Positions 8,368 through 16,551 of a stretch of 64,000 nt of DNA are shown in pieces. A program made the position numbers and the translations under genes. The notes beneath the pieces were generated by a model, which was not told the DNA's origin, searched no databases, and saw nothing but the letters and a program-made list of their open reading frames with translations. Position 1 is the first letter of the stretch. Each line of letters starts with the position of its first letter. Source of the stretch: Phytohabitans kaempferiae. Its GTDB lineage: Bacteria > Actinomycetota > Actinomycetes > Mycobacteriales > Micromonosporaceae. Location of the stretch: contig NZ_JBHLUH010000060.1 in the NCBI RefSeq assembly GCF_042433955.1, forward strand, positions 62,001 to 126,000. The letters run 5' to 3'.

Positions 8368-9279
8368 TCAGGCCGACAGCCAGCCCTCCGCCGTGCCGGC
8401 CAGCACCCGCACGCCGGCGCCGGTCTCGCACCACACATCGGCCACCAGCCGCTGCCGGCCGTCCCGCTCGTCGATCCGGCTCACCTCGCCACTGGCGTAC
8501 ACCACCTCGTTGACGAAGACCGGGGCGATGAAGGCGACCGCCAGCCGGCCGCCGGCGGACCATCCGTCGCCGCAGTAGCCGGTCATCAACTGCGAGACGT
8601 AGGCCATGGTCTGCAGCCCGGAGGCGACGGTGCCGCGCAGGCCGGCAGCGGCGGCCACCGCCGGGTCGTTGTGGATGTTGGGCCACTCGGTGCCGGCAAA
8701 CACGGTCAACTGCTCCTGGGTGATCCGCTTGGTCAACGGCCGGAGCTGGTCGCCCGGGCGCAGCCGCGTCGCGTCCTCGGCGACCGGCGTGCCGAGCGGG
8801 GTCGGCCCGGTCGGTCCGTTGACTGCCCGCGGGGTCTCCCTGGCCACACCGGGACGCAGTGCCCGGATGTGTGTGGAGAGTTGGCGCAGCAGCGGGTGAC
8901 CGGCCTCGTCATGTATCCACGACTCCAGCACGATGTACTGCTTTTCTCGCTTGACGAACTTCGCCACGTGCCGCCCGGTGATCCGGACGACCTGCCCGAT
9001 TGTCGGACTGGCGAAGATCTCGCACTCGTGCTTGGTGTGCATCCCGGCACCGCCGCTGGTGATGTCGTAGCCGGTGCGGATCACGTCCCGCGCCTCCCGG
9101 CAGAGCAGGGTGGGCGGGGCGATCCGGGACGTATCCGGGCGGTCGCACAGGTAGCGGAAGTCATCGTCCACCGCGTACACAAAACTCTTCACCAGGTGGT
9201 CGGTCACCTCCAGATCCAGCGGGCCGAACTCCTCGCCGACCTCCATCAGCTCCCAGCGCCGTTCTTTGAGCCGTGCCAC
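8368..9279 (-). CDS. Double-hotdog MaoC-like acyl-CoA dehydratase
   Basis: About 303 residues in two hotdog halves: an FAS1-like dehydratase N-terminal half (from about 10 to 150) and a MaoC-like C-terminal half containing GTEWPNIHNDPAVA. At the position of the usual catalytic Asp, five residues before His, this protein has Glu. Double-hotdog members include mesaconyl-CoA and 2-methylfumaryl-CoA hydratases, which would fit a C4-C5 dicarboxylate pathway, but that is only a family analogy. The GTG start at 9279 has GGAGG five to nine bases upstream. It is the first enzyme gene after the transporter in the operon. Confidence 0.82.
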   Translation of the reverse strand: MARLKERRWELMEVGEEFGPLDLEVTDHLVKSFVYAVDDDFRYLCDRPDTSRIAPPTLLCREARDVIRTGYDITSGGAGMHTKHECEIFASPTIGQVVRITGRHVAKFVKREKQYIVLESWIHDEAGHPLLRQLSTHIRALRPGVARETPRAVNGPTGPTPLGTPVAEDATRLRPGDQLRPLTKRITQEQLTVFAGTEWPNIHNDPAVAAAAGLRGTVASGLQTMAYVSQLMTGYCGDGWSAGGRLAVAFIAPVFVNEVVYASGEVSRIDERDGRQRLVADVWCETGAGVRVLAGTAEGWLSA

Positions 9280-9379
9280 GCCGCCTCCCTCCTGATCCAT
9301 CCCCCACCCGCACAGTCCAGCCGGTCTCCGGTCGCGGGCACCTCTAGCCGCGCTGCCGGCCGATCTCACCGAGCCACTT

Positions 9380-10366
9380 CTAGCCGCGCTTTCGGGCCAG
9401 TTCGACCAGGGCGGCCGCCTCCTCGTGCCCCCGCCGCACGTGGTCGGCGTACTCGGCGCCGGCGATCACCTCGACGGTGAGCTTGGCCTCGGCCGCCTTC
9501 CGCTGGTGTTCGGGGCTGGCGGCGACCCGCTGGAACGTCTCGCGCAATTTGGTCAGGACCGGCTCCGGAACCCCCTTCGGCACCGCGAATCCCCGGCTGG
9601 AAACCATCACCAGGTCGGCGTAGCCCTGCTCGACCGCGGTCGGCACATCCGGCAGGTTCTGGACCCGCTCTGCCGTCAGCACCGCGAGCGCCCGGAGATC
9701 CTCGACGAACGACGGAGTGGTGAAGGCGACGTCGGTACGCCCGCCGCGGAATTGCGCCATGCTGCCGGCCGCACCGTCGAAGTGGGCGATCCGCAACCGG
9801 CCCGACGCGGCCCGTTCGAGCTGGAGTTGGGCCAGGTGCTCCGGGGTGAGCGCGCCCGAGGTGCCGGTCCGGATCTGGTCCGGCCGAGCCCGTACCGCCG
9901 CCACCAGGTCCGCCAGTGACCGGTAGGGGCTGTCGGGCTTGACCGCGATGATGATCGGCTCGGAGACGTGGTTGATCAGGTAGTCGAACGAGTCGATCGT
10001 GAACGACGCCTTGCGGTCCGGCGACAGAATGATCGTGTCCAGCGCGGGAAGGTTGACGGCCCCGATCGTGTAGCCGTCGGGTCTGGCCTTGGCCACCTCG
10101 GTCAGGCCGGTCTGCGACCCGGCGCCATCCTTGTTGACCACCACGATCGAGCCGCCGAGTTCCTTCTCCAGATCTGCTGCGAGCAGTCGGGCACCGAGGT
10201 CGGTGCCGCCACCGGCGGAGAACGGGACGATCAGGGTGATAGGCCGCCGAGGGTAGCCGTCCGCCGTAGATGTCTCGTCCTGGCGTCCGGTGCCGCACCC
10301 CGCGGCGGCCACCGCCATGCCGAACCCGGCGGCCAGTACGACCCGACGGGATATCGCTGTTGTCAT
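9380..10366 (-). CDS. tctC: Tripartite tricarboxylate transporter substrate-binding protein (TctC/Bug family)
   Basis: A 328-residue extracytoplasmic receptor. It begins with a twin-arginine-like, lipoprotein-type signal (SRRVVLAAGFGMAVAAAGCG) whose lipobox ends at Cys24. The mature part opens RPITLIVPFSAGGGTDLGAR, the Bug-family signature, followed by the VVVNKDGAGSQ and TSGALTPEHLAQLQL segments around the ligand cleft. It presents a carboxylate to the TctAB membrane pair. The ATG overlaps the tctA stop (ATGA) and is preceded by GGAGGAA. It is homologous along its whole mature length to the C-terminal domain of the regulator at 2715-4640. Confidence 0.95.
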   Translation of the reverse strand: MTTAISRRVVLAAGFGMAVAAAGCGTGRQDETSTADGYPRRPITLIVPFSAGGGTDLGARLLAADLEKELGGSIVVVNKDGAGSQTGLTEVAKARPDGYTIGAVNLPALDTIILSPDRKASFTIDSFDYLINHVSEPIIIAVKPDSPYRSLADLVAAVRARPDQIRTGTSGALTPEHLAQLQLERAASGRLRIAHFDGAAGSMAQFRGGRTDVAFTTPSFVEDLRALAVLTAERVQNLPDVPTAVEQGYADLVMVSSRGFAVPKGVPEPVLTKLRETFQRVAASPEHQRKAAEAKLTVEVIAGAEYADHVRRGHEEAAALVELARKRG

Positions 10367-11943
10367 CTTTCCTCCATGTTCTCGCCAGGGCGACTGGCCG
10401 GTTCCGGAGCCGCGCCGCCAGCCTTGGTCGCCTGTTCCTCGGCCGGGGCGAGCCCGGCTGTCGCGGCCCGGATCCGGCCGGCACCCCGCAGTGACAGCAC
10501 CACCACCGCGGTGGCGACTGCGAGCAGGACCGCCGAGATCGGGGCGGTGAGGAAGACGGTGGCGTCGCCGCCGGACAGTTCCAGGGCGGCGCGCAGGTTC
10601 TTTTCCAGCATCGGCCCGAGGATGAGTGCGATGACCAGCGGCACGGTCGGCCACTCCAGCTTGTCGAAGAGGTAACCGAGCACGCCGAAGACGAGCATCA
10701 CACCGATGTCGAAGGTGCTCTGCCGCAGGGTGTACGCCCCGATCACGCAGAACAGCAGGATCATGGCCCGCAGGTAGGCATGCGGGATCCGCAGGATCTT
10801 CGCCCAGACCCCGACCAGCGGGAAGTTCAACACGAACAGGATTACGTTGCCGACGAGGAAGCTCGCGATCAGCGCCCACACCACGTCCGGGTGGTCGCGG
10901 AACAGGAACGGGCCGGGAGTGATGCCGTTGATGAGGAACGCACCCATGAGCACCGCGACCGTGGCCGTCCCCGGGATGCCGAGGGTGAGCAGCGGCACCA
11001 TGGAGGCCTGGGCGTACGAGTTGTTGGCTGACTCGGCGGTCGCGACACCCTCCACCGCACCCCGGCCGAACCGCTCCGGGTGCCGGGACAGCCGCTTTTC
11101 CAGGGCGTACGACACGAACGTGGGCACCACGCCCGGCACTCCGGGAATCAGTCCCAGCCCGAAGCCGACACCGGTTCCCCGAGCGATCGCGACGGCCGAG
11201 CGCCGCGCCTCCGGGCGGGTAGGTAGTAGCGACCGGATCCGGGTCCTCGGCACCTGCCCGGGGGGACGCTCGAAGCCGCGCAGCAGCTCGGCGATCCCGA
11301 ACAGGCCCATGATCACGGGTACGAGCTGCACCCCGTCGAAGAGGTTGGTGTTGTCGAAGGTGAGCCGGGGCGCGCCCTGCACCGGATCGATGCCGACCGT
11401 CGCCAGCATCAGCCCTAGCAGGGTCACCGCGAGGGCGGCCAGAAACGACCGGCCCCGGAAGCTCATCACCAGGGTCAGCCCCAGCAGGAGCAGGGCGAAC
11501 ATCTCGACCGGCCCGAACTTCAGCGCCAGGTTGGCCAGGGGCAGGGCGAGTACGACCAGCGCCAGTGTGCCGACGATCCCGGCGACCAGCGAGCCGATCG
11601 CGGCGACGCCGAGCGCGGTGCCGGCCCGGCCCTGACGGGCGAGTGGATGCCCGTCCAGGCAGGTCACCACAGACGTGGATTCGCCGGGCACGTTTACCAG
11701 GACCGAGGTGATCGTCCCGCCGTACTGGGTGCCGTAGTAGATGGCGGCCAGCATGATGATCGCCGGCACCGGTCCGAGGTCGTACGTGACCGGGATGAGA
11801 ATCGCCATCGCGGACGCCGGTCCCAGACCGGGCAGGACACCGATCAGCGTGCCGAGCACGCACCCGACCAGGGCGAAGAGCAGGTTGGTCGGTGACAGGG
11901 CCTGCGTGAGGCCATCCAGCAGCAGACCGAACGTCTGTCCCAC
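10363..11943 (-). CDS. tctA: Tripartite tricarboxylate transporter large membrane subunit TctA
   Basis: A 526-residue polytopic membrane protein with about 12 hydrophobic segments. It carries the TctA signatures GVLPGLGPASAMAILIP near residue 40 and IYYGTQYGGTITSVLVNVPG near 70, the conserved loop that lines the ion/substrate path. It is a cation-symport permease that takes carboxylates handed over by TctC. The GTG start at 11943 is preceded by GGGAGGGACC. The order tctB-tctA-tctC is a rearranged version of the textbook tctCBA operon. Confidence 0.96.
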   Translation of the reverse strand: MGQTFGLLLDGLTQALSPTNLLFALVGCVLGTLIGVLPGLGPASAMAILIPVTYDLGPVPAIIMLAAIYYGTQYGGTITSVLVNVPGESTSVVTCLDGHPLARQGRAGTALGVAAIGSLVAGIVGTLALVVLALPLANLALKFGPVEMFALLLLGLTLVMSFRGRSFLAALAVTLLGLMLATVGIDPVQGAPRLTFDNTNLFDGVQLVPVIMGLFGIAELLRGFERPPGQVPRTRIRSLLPTRPEARRSAVAIARGTGVGFGLGLIPGVPGVVPTFVSYALEKRLSRHPERFGRGAVEGVATAESANNSYAQASMVPLLTLGIPGTATVAVLMGAFLINGITPGPFLFRDHPDVVWALIASFLVGNVILFVLNFPLVGVWAKILRIPHAYLRAMILLFCVIGAYTLRQSTFDIGVMLVFGVLGYLFDKLEWPTVPLVIALILGPMLEKNLRAALELSGGDATVFLTAPISAVLLAVATAVVVLSLRGAGRIRAATAGLAPAEEQATKAGGAAPEPASRPGENMEER

Positions 11944-11979
11944 GGTCCCTCCCCTCTACCTCGGTGACGGCTCGCCTAG

Positions 11980-12438
11980 TCAGATCCCGAACGGACCGAG
12001 CGGCAGTGGTACCTGGAGCAGATCGTGGAAGGTGAAGAAGACGAGGAGACTCGCTGCGGCCGCGAACGCGACCAGCCACCACCACGACCGCGCCCCGTAG
12101 AGCCGGAGCAGGACGACCAGCATCAGGAACGCGCTGATCCGGAACCCCAGCCACTCCCAGAGGATCGCCGCGCTCGCGAGCGCGGCGACCGTCGCCAGGA
12201 TCCGCAGCACCGGGCCACGGGCGGTCCGCGACCAGCCCATGCTCCGGTCCAGGCCCCGCCACGTCGTACCCACGAAAAGGGCGACGCCGGTCAGGACGCT
12301 GAACAACCCGATCCAGAACGGGAAGAAGCCGCCACCCGGACCGACACCGTCCAGGTAGTCGTGGCTCCGGGAGTTGACCAGGACGTAGACACCCACCCCG
12401 GCCAGGCCGGCCGCCGCGAGCTGCCACGCTCGAACCAT
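11980..12438 (-). CDS. tctB: Tripartite tricarboxylate transporter small membrane subunit TctB
   Basis: About 152 residues with four hydrophobic helices, the TctB pattern: a first helix WQLAAAGLAGVGVYVLVNS, a loop with GPGGGFFPFWIG (the conserved PGxFP-like motif), then three more membrane segments. It is the first gene of the operon. The longer frame from 12522 would run through the palindrome at 12501-12518, so the ATG at 12438 (MVRAWQLAAAG) is preferred, although its ribosome binding site is weak. A GTG near 12465 is also possible. The tctA start lies 36 bases beyond the stop. Confidence 0.88.
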   Translation of the reverse strand: MVRAWQLAAAGLAGVGVYVLVNSRSHDYLDGVGPGGGFFPFWIGLFSVLTGVALFVGTTWRGLDRSMGWSRTARGPVLRILATVAALASAAILWEWLGFRISAFLMLVVLLRLYGARSWWWLVAFAAAASLLVFFTFHDLLQVPLPLGPFGI

Positions 12439-12500
12439 CCGGCCGTGGTCAGAATGATCATCCACGGGTAAGAGGGTAATGTCGCAGAGATGACGAACGT

Positions 12501-12518
12501 GTTGCCTAGGTAGGCAAC
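12501..12518. promoter_or_regulatory. Palindromic operator candidate upstream of the tctBAC operon
   Basis: GTTGCCT, four bases, AGGCAAC: a perfect 7-bp dyad centred about 70 bases upstream of the proposed tctB start. It stands alone in an intergenic region with no other gene signal. It is a natural candidate binding site for the XRE-type fusion regulator encoded at the end of the same operon. That link is an inference from position and symmetry only. Confidence 0.5.
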
Positions 12519-12619
12519 TCATCGCGGTTCACCAGGGGGTTTGCCACCCGAACCGACAGAGTTGTGGTGGCGATTCGACGTACCGCTCGACGTCTGTTTC
12601 TACTCGACCACGTTCCGTA

Positions 12620-12742
12620 TCATGCTGGGCCCTCCAGGACGAGAGTCCCCCGCCCCTGACGCTGGGCCTCGACTCCGGCGCCGAGCCCGGCCATGCCGGC
12701 GCCGAGGACGAGCACCTCGACCTCGTCCAGCTGGCCGCTCAC
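12620..12742 (-). pseudogene. Truncated FAD-dependent oxidoreductase N-terminus
   Basis: From a GTG that overlaps the stop of the phosphotransferase remnant (GTGA), the minus strand reads 40 residues including EVEVLVLGAGMAGLGAG. This is the beta-strand and GxGxxG turn of a Rossmann FAD-binding site. A TGA at 12620 ends it before any further domain, where a full enzyme would need several hundred residues. The overlap shows that it was once translationally coupled to the upstream gene. Bases 12543-12619 carry nothing else I recognise. Confidence 0.5.
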
Positions 12743-13560
12743 TGCCGGCTCTCCAGCAAGCGCAGGGAACCCGTGGCCAGCGCCACCATCATGTCGACCA
12801 TCGTGGAGTCGGTCTCCGGCCCGACGGTGCAGGCGACGCGGAGCAGGAACCCGGCGTGCAGCGCGAGCGTCACGTCGATCTGGAGCGGGTCGAGGTCTCG
12901 CGTGAGCGGGTGCCGCTCGACCAGCAGCTGCGGGTCGAATCCGCTGAGGCCGGTGCTGGAGAGCAGGGTGACGAGGTCGATGTGGGAAGCACCGACCCAG
13001 GCGTGCGGCCAGTCTACGAAGTAGACCCGGTCCGCGGTCAGCATCATGTTGAACGGGTACAGGTCACCGTGCAGCAGCGTGCTCCCCGGCGTGACCAGTA
13101 ACGCCTGCGCCTCGAGCGCGAGCAGCCGATCGATGTTTTCGGCTGCCCACGGCGCCACCGACCGCAGCCGGTCGGCGGCCGCGCCACCGGCGAGGCCCGA
13201 CCAGCCGCCGAGCCGTGGGGGCGCCAGCGCCGGAAGGTCGGCCGGGGTCGGGGTCAGCGTGGCGACGAGGTCGGTGACGGCCGACAGGACACGCTCCAGC
13301 TCGTCAGCCAGGTCGCCAAGGCTGGGCGGGCAGCGAGCCGGCGATCTCCTCGAAGACGAGAGCGACCCAGGTGCCGTCGTCGTAGCCCTCCAGCAGTCTG
13401 GGAACCATCGCGGTGGCGGCCAGGTGCGGCGTGACCACCATCTCCCGACGGTGAAAGCTGGCGGCGGCCGGCGCGGTGAGCGCGGAGGCTGCCTTGACGA
13501 AGGCCGAGTGGCGCCCTAGCCCGACGACATCGACGAATGGACCCGCACCACCGACGAACC
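12739..13560 (-). pseudogene. Aminoglycoside phosphotransferase-family gene broken by a frameshift
   Basis: Two minus-strand frames together give one APH-type kinase. The upstream frame (about 13560 to 13310) reads GRHSAFVKAASALTAP and FHRREMVVTPHLAATAMVP, the ATP-binding N-lobe, and stops just after AGSLPAQPWRPG. The downstream frame picks up at once with LADELERVLSAVTDL and carries the catalytic loop LLHGDLYPFNMML and the metal-binding FVDWPHAW. An indel near 13310 separates them. A short imperfect duplication (GGTGGTGCGGG...) near 13530-13560 may mark where the N-terminus was rebuilt or lost. The gene is probably dead, although a sequencing error cannot be excluded. Confidence 0.65.
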
Positions 13561-13731
13561 CCGCACCACCGACCCCGGAGAACCGTCCTTTTAACTAAGC
13601 CTCGCAAGGCCAACAGCTACACCCGGCCCAACAGCTTGCCAGTGCCCCGCCCTGCTCACGAACGGTGTCGAGCCGCGAGAAGTACGGCACGCGCATGTCT
13701 GCAGCATCAGCGGGGCCAGTTCGGTGATCCT

Positions 13732-14064
13732 CTACCCCGGAATCGGAGGGCACTCCAGCACTTCGATCCAATTGCCCTTGAACAGTCGCAAGTGGGGGTG
13801 ATCGGAGAAGATCTGGACGGCTTCATCATGCGAGTCCGCCTCGACGATGGCGTAACCCGTCTTACTGTCCGTAAAGTCGTCGCTCCCCTCGGCAGTAACC
13901 CGCTTCTTCCTGAACAGCGGCGAGCCGTTGTCAACGAGCGCGCCCTCATGGTCTTGCGCCCACTTCGCCCAAGCGTTCATGAACCCAGTTCGCTGCTCAT
14001 CGCTCACCTCGGACTTGTCCGCATCATCGGCGGCACCGTGGTAGATGGCAAGGAATCTGCTCAT
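13732..14064 (-). CDS. YCII-related domain protein
   Basis: A 110-residue YCII/DGPF-type protein with a ferredoxin-like fold. It opens SRFLAIYHGAADDADKSEVS and ends with the family pattern VEADSHDEAVQIFSDHPHL then IEVLECPPIPG. Such proteins are small cytosolic dimers of poorly known function; some resemble sigma-factor-associated DGPF proteins. Its composition is less GC-biased than its neighbours, which hints at separate acquisition. It stands alone between decayed genes, with a strong hairpin about 20 bases upstream of its start. The family call is good; the function is unknown. Confidence 0.85.
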   Translation of the reverse strand: MSRFLAIYHGAADDADKSEVSDEQRTGFMNAWAKWAQDHEGALVDNGSPLFRKKRVTAEGSDDFTDSKTGYAIVEADSHDEAVQIFSDHPHLRLFKGNWIEVLECPPIPG

Positions 14065-14082
14065 GTCCGTAGGTTAGTAGAT

Positions 14083-14109
14083 CCGGACAGCCGCCTTCGG
14101 CCTGTCCGG
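14083..14109. other. Strong hairpin upstream of the YCII gene
   Basis: CCGGACAG, an inner CCG-CCTT-CGG mini-stem, then CTGTCCGG. The outer 8-bp arms are perfect, with a one-base bulge before the inner stem. It lies in the 5' flank of the minus-strand YCII gene and just before the cytochrome oxidase scrap on the plus strand. It could be a terminator for upstream transcription or a leader structure. Confidence 0.4.
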
Positions 14110-14120
14110 TCCGGCAGCAC

Positions 14121-14212
14121 CAGTTCCGGTTCTTCGGCCCGAGGTGTACATCGTGGCGCTGCCGTTCTTCGACCTCATCAGCGAGGTCAGCCAGGTCTAC
14201 TCCCACAGAGGC
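14121..14212 (+). pseudogene. Scrap of cytochrome c oxidase subunit I (ctaD-like)
   Basis: In one plus frame this reads RPEVYIVALPFFDLISEV followed by YSHR. The frame just before it gives RFFG. Together they reproduce the subunit I segment around the copper-ligand histidine (WFFGHPEVYI...LPFFGIISEV), but the GHP step is deleted with a frame change, so the copper ligand is lost. Only about 30 residues of a protein of more than 500 residues are recognisable. It is a relic of a larger lost segment. Confidence 0.5.
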
Positions 14213-14778
14213 CGATCCGCGATAGCAGCGGCGGCCATGTGCGGTTGGCCGCGTTCTCCCGGTTCACCGTGTTGGTTGCCGAAATCGGGCAGCTGACGAC
14301 GGTCAGCTGGTTGTTCCGGTCAGCAGCGCCAGCCCGGCCGCCAGGCTCGTCGCGGTTGGCCAGGATGTGCGTCGACCTCAAAGACCATGACATCCAGGGG
14401 CGGCCACACCTCGCCATGGTGCGGCTGAGGACCGCGACCGGGCTGCTGCTGGCGCCTATCCAGCTGGCCACTGGTCTGGCTCGGTGGCTTGGCGCTGACT
14501 CCTACCAGGAACAGATGCGCACACTGGCCGATGGCCTGCGCCGGCGGGACACGCCGATCGCGGCGCCGAGGCCGTGGTCACACCGAACGGCGCGGGCTGG
14601 ACGGTTTTGCCGAACCTGAGGACCGGAGCCATCCAGAGTGGCACTGTGGTTTGGGGAGAGGTAATTGGCCGGGCGGGAAGTACGTGACCGTGGGGTTCCT
14701 CAGCGGCCGGACCACCAGGGTTTGACTCGGCCGGTGGAACGAGACGCGGCACGCATTCGCAGACAAGGAAGGCGAACC
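14213..14778. other. Non-coding stretch upstream of dps
   Basis: About 570 bases without a convincing gene. An open plus frame contains RTATGLLLAPIQLATGLARW and SYQEQMRTLADGLRRRDTP, which could be a degraded membrane-associated protein, but I do not recognise the family and see no start with a ribosome site. The last 20 bases hold the dps ribosome binding site. I see no clear promoter hexamers. Confidence 0.35.
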
Positions 14779-15411
14779 ATGGCGGACAACGCACGGCAAC
14801 CGAGGGGGGCGTCCGCTGCGGCGGTGAAGGTGCGGGAGCGCTACCAGCATCTGTTCGACGGCAACGGCAGGCGCAGTCAGCCGATGCTGCATGAACTGGG
14901 CGTCGAGATCCAGGACTTCGGCACGATGCGGCTGCTACCGATCGCCTTGGGCAACGACGTGCGCGCCCAATCCTGTCAAGCGCTCAACCGGATCCTCGCC
15001 GACACTCAGATCCTGTACGCCCTCTACAAGAAGCACCACTGGCTGATGCGCGGCCTGACCTTCTATCAGCTCCACCTTCTGCTGGACAAACACGCCGAAG
15101 AACAGCTTGAGATCATCGACTTGATCGCCGAGCGCGTCCAAACCCTGGGTGGCGTGGCCGTCGGCGACCCGCGCCACGTCGCCGAAATCACCACCATCCC
15201 GCGGCCACCTGACGGGGCAGAGGAGGTCGCAGCCATGCTGTCCCGGCTGCTCGAAGCGCACGAGATCGTCATCGGCGCGGTCCGCGACGCGATCGATAGC
15301 ACCGGACAAAGCGGCGACGCCGGCACCAACGACCTACTCATCAGCGACGTGCTACGCCCAAACGAGCTGCAGGTCTGGTTCGTGGCCGAGCATCTTGTCG
15401 ACCAGCCCTAA
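14779..15411 (+). CDS. dps: Dps-family ferritin-like DNA-protecting protein
   Basis: 210 residues, longer than the typical 160-180 because of a 50-residue polar N-terminal extension. The Dps ferroxidase region is present: YKKHHWLMRGLTFYQLHLLL then DKHAEEQ, with the His, Asp and Glu that bind iron at the dimer interface. The product should form a dodecamer that oxidises Fe(II) with peroxide and shields DNA in stress. The ATG follows AAGGAAGGCGAACC. Two stem-loops follow the stop. It stands alone as a monocistronic gene. Confidence 0.92.
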   Translation: MADNARQPRGASAAAVKVRERYQHLFDGNGRRSQPMLHELGVEIQDFGTMRLLPIALGNDVRAQSCQALNRILADTQILYALYKKHHWLMRGLTFYQLHLLLDKHAEEQLEIIDLIAERVQTLGGVAVGDPRHVAEITTIPRPPDGAEEVAAMLSRLLEAHEIVIGAVRDAIDSTGQSGDAGTNDLLISDVLRPNELQVWFVAEHLVDQP

Positions 15412-15414
15412 ACC

Positions 15415-15461
15415 GGTGGTGAGGAACACCACCATCCCTGGCCACCGTCCAGGTGGCCGGG
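15415..15461. terminator. Two stem-loops ending dps
   Basis: First GGTGGTG-AGGAA-CACCACC (15415-15433), starting 4 bases after the dps stop. Then CCCTGGCCACC-GTCC-AGGTGGCCGGG (15436-15461), whose 11-bp stem has one wobble, followed by CTTTG. The second is the more likely terminator; the pair also insulates the convergent oxidoreductase gene at 15544. Confidence 0.6.
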
Positions 15462-15543
15462 CTTTGACCAGGTGCTCACCCTCGGTGCGGCGGCCGCCCG
15501 CCATACCGGTATTGCTGTCGACGGTGGTGTGGCGCCGGCCGGT

Positions 15544-16551
15544 TCAGGTTGTGATGGCGTGGAGGGCCTGCGCGATGATCTGGCGTGACCGGGTTCGCGC
15601 CGCGGAATCGGTCAACATGTCCTGGACCATGACCTCGGTCGCGCCCGATTCTCGGATCACCGGTTCGAGCTGAGGCCGCAGGGTCGCCGGAGTCCCGGAA
15701 ATCTGTGGCGGGATGACGCCGTCGACAATCGTGCTCGGCTGCGCTTTCGCCGATGTGCTCAGCTCCGCCCGGGCCTGTTCCAGGGTGGGGATGGGCCGGT
15801 CCCGTCCACCAGCCCGCAGGGCTCGCGCGGGCCAGGTGAGCTGGTGTGCCTGCTCCTCATCGTCGGCCGCGACTATGTTGAGCGCGAGCATCGCCTGTGG
15901 AGTGCCGGTTCCGAAGGGTGTTTTCGTGAAGCCATCCCGGTAATAGCGGAGCGCACGAGAAGTCAGGTCTGGGTTGATGTGGCCGCCGAAGGTGTAGCCG
16001 ATGCCGAGCCGGGCGGCAAGGCCGGCGCTTGCGCCGGAGGAGCCGAGCACCCAGACCTCGGGAATGCTGTCGATTCCGGCCGTGAGGTCGATCGCTGCGA
16101 AGGGGTGGGCGCGGTCGAATGCCTTGTGGAGGTAACCGATGATCTCCTGCACCTGGTCGAGGTAATCGTCGGCCTGTTGGCTGTTTCGGTCGCGGCGCAG
16201 CGCATGGTCGATCAGCGGTGTGGCCGTCGATCGGCCGAGTCCCAGGTCGATACGGCCGGGCGCGAGCGACTCAAGCATCAGGAAGCGTTCGGCGACGCTG
16301 AAGGCGCTGTAGTGGTTGAGCAGGACGGCACCGGAGCCGAGGCGGATCCGGGAGGTTCGCTGGGCGGCCGCCGCGATCAGCGGGGCTGGGTCCTGGGCGG
16401 CGTATCCGGTCACGTGGTGGTGCTCGGCGAACCAGAAGCGGTAAAAGCCGAGGTGTTCGGCCTCTTCGGCGGCGGCGAGGGCCCGGTCGAGGGCCTCGTG
16501 CTTGTTGCCGCCTGGCGTGACTGGGGCCAGTTCGACGAGCGAGTACTTCAC
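15544..16551 (-). CDS. LLM-class flavin-dependent oxidoreductase (luciferase-like)
   Basis: A 335-residue bacterial-luciferase-fold enzyme (TIM barrel). It opens YSLVELAPVTPGG, then has FYRFWFAEHHHVTGYAAQDP and IRLGSGAVLLNHYSAFSVAE, and LAPGRIDLGLGRSTATP, the standard series of the group 1 LLM subfamily. It would use reduced FMN for monooxygenation of an unknown substrate. Its ATG overlaps the stop of the crotonase gene 16548-17879, so the pair is co-translated and presumably serves one degradative pathway under control of the divergent ArsR gene. Confidence 0.9.
   Translation of the reverse strand: MKYSLVELAPVTPGGNKHEALDRALAAAEEAEHLGFYRFWFAEHHHVTGYAAQDPAPLIAAAAQRTSRIRLGSGAVLLNHYSAFSVAERFLMLESLAPGRIDLGLGRSTATPLIDHALRRDRNSQQADDYLDQVQEIIGYLHKAFDRAHPFAAIDLTAGIDSIPEVWVLGSSGASAGLAARLGIGYTFGGHINPDLTSRALRYYRDGFTKTPFGTGTPQAMLALNIVAADDEEQAHQLTWPARALRAGGRDRPIPTLEQARAELSTSAKAQPSTIVDGVIPPQISGTPATLRPQLEPVIRESGATEVMVQDMLTDSAARTRSRQIIAQALHAITT

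Noticed and set aside
9380..12427. Single 1015-codon minus-strand frame through tctC, tctA and tctB
   Set aside because: Only the last 328 codons (from ATG 10366) are real TctC; the rest is a shadow of tctA/tctB in another frame, so there is no tctA-tctC fusion.
12501..12518. Membership of the tct dyad in the CCTA-N9-TAGG family
   Set aside because: It contains CCTA and TAGG but with a spacing of 2, not 9, and different outer bases; treated as a separate operator.
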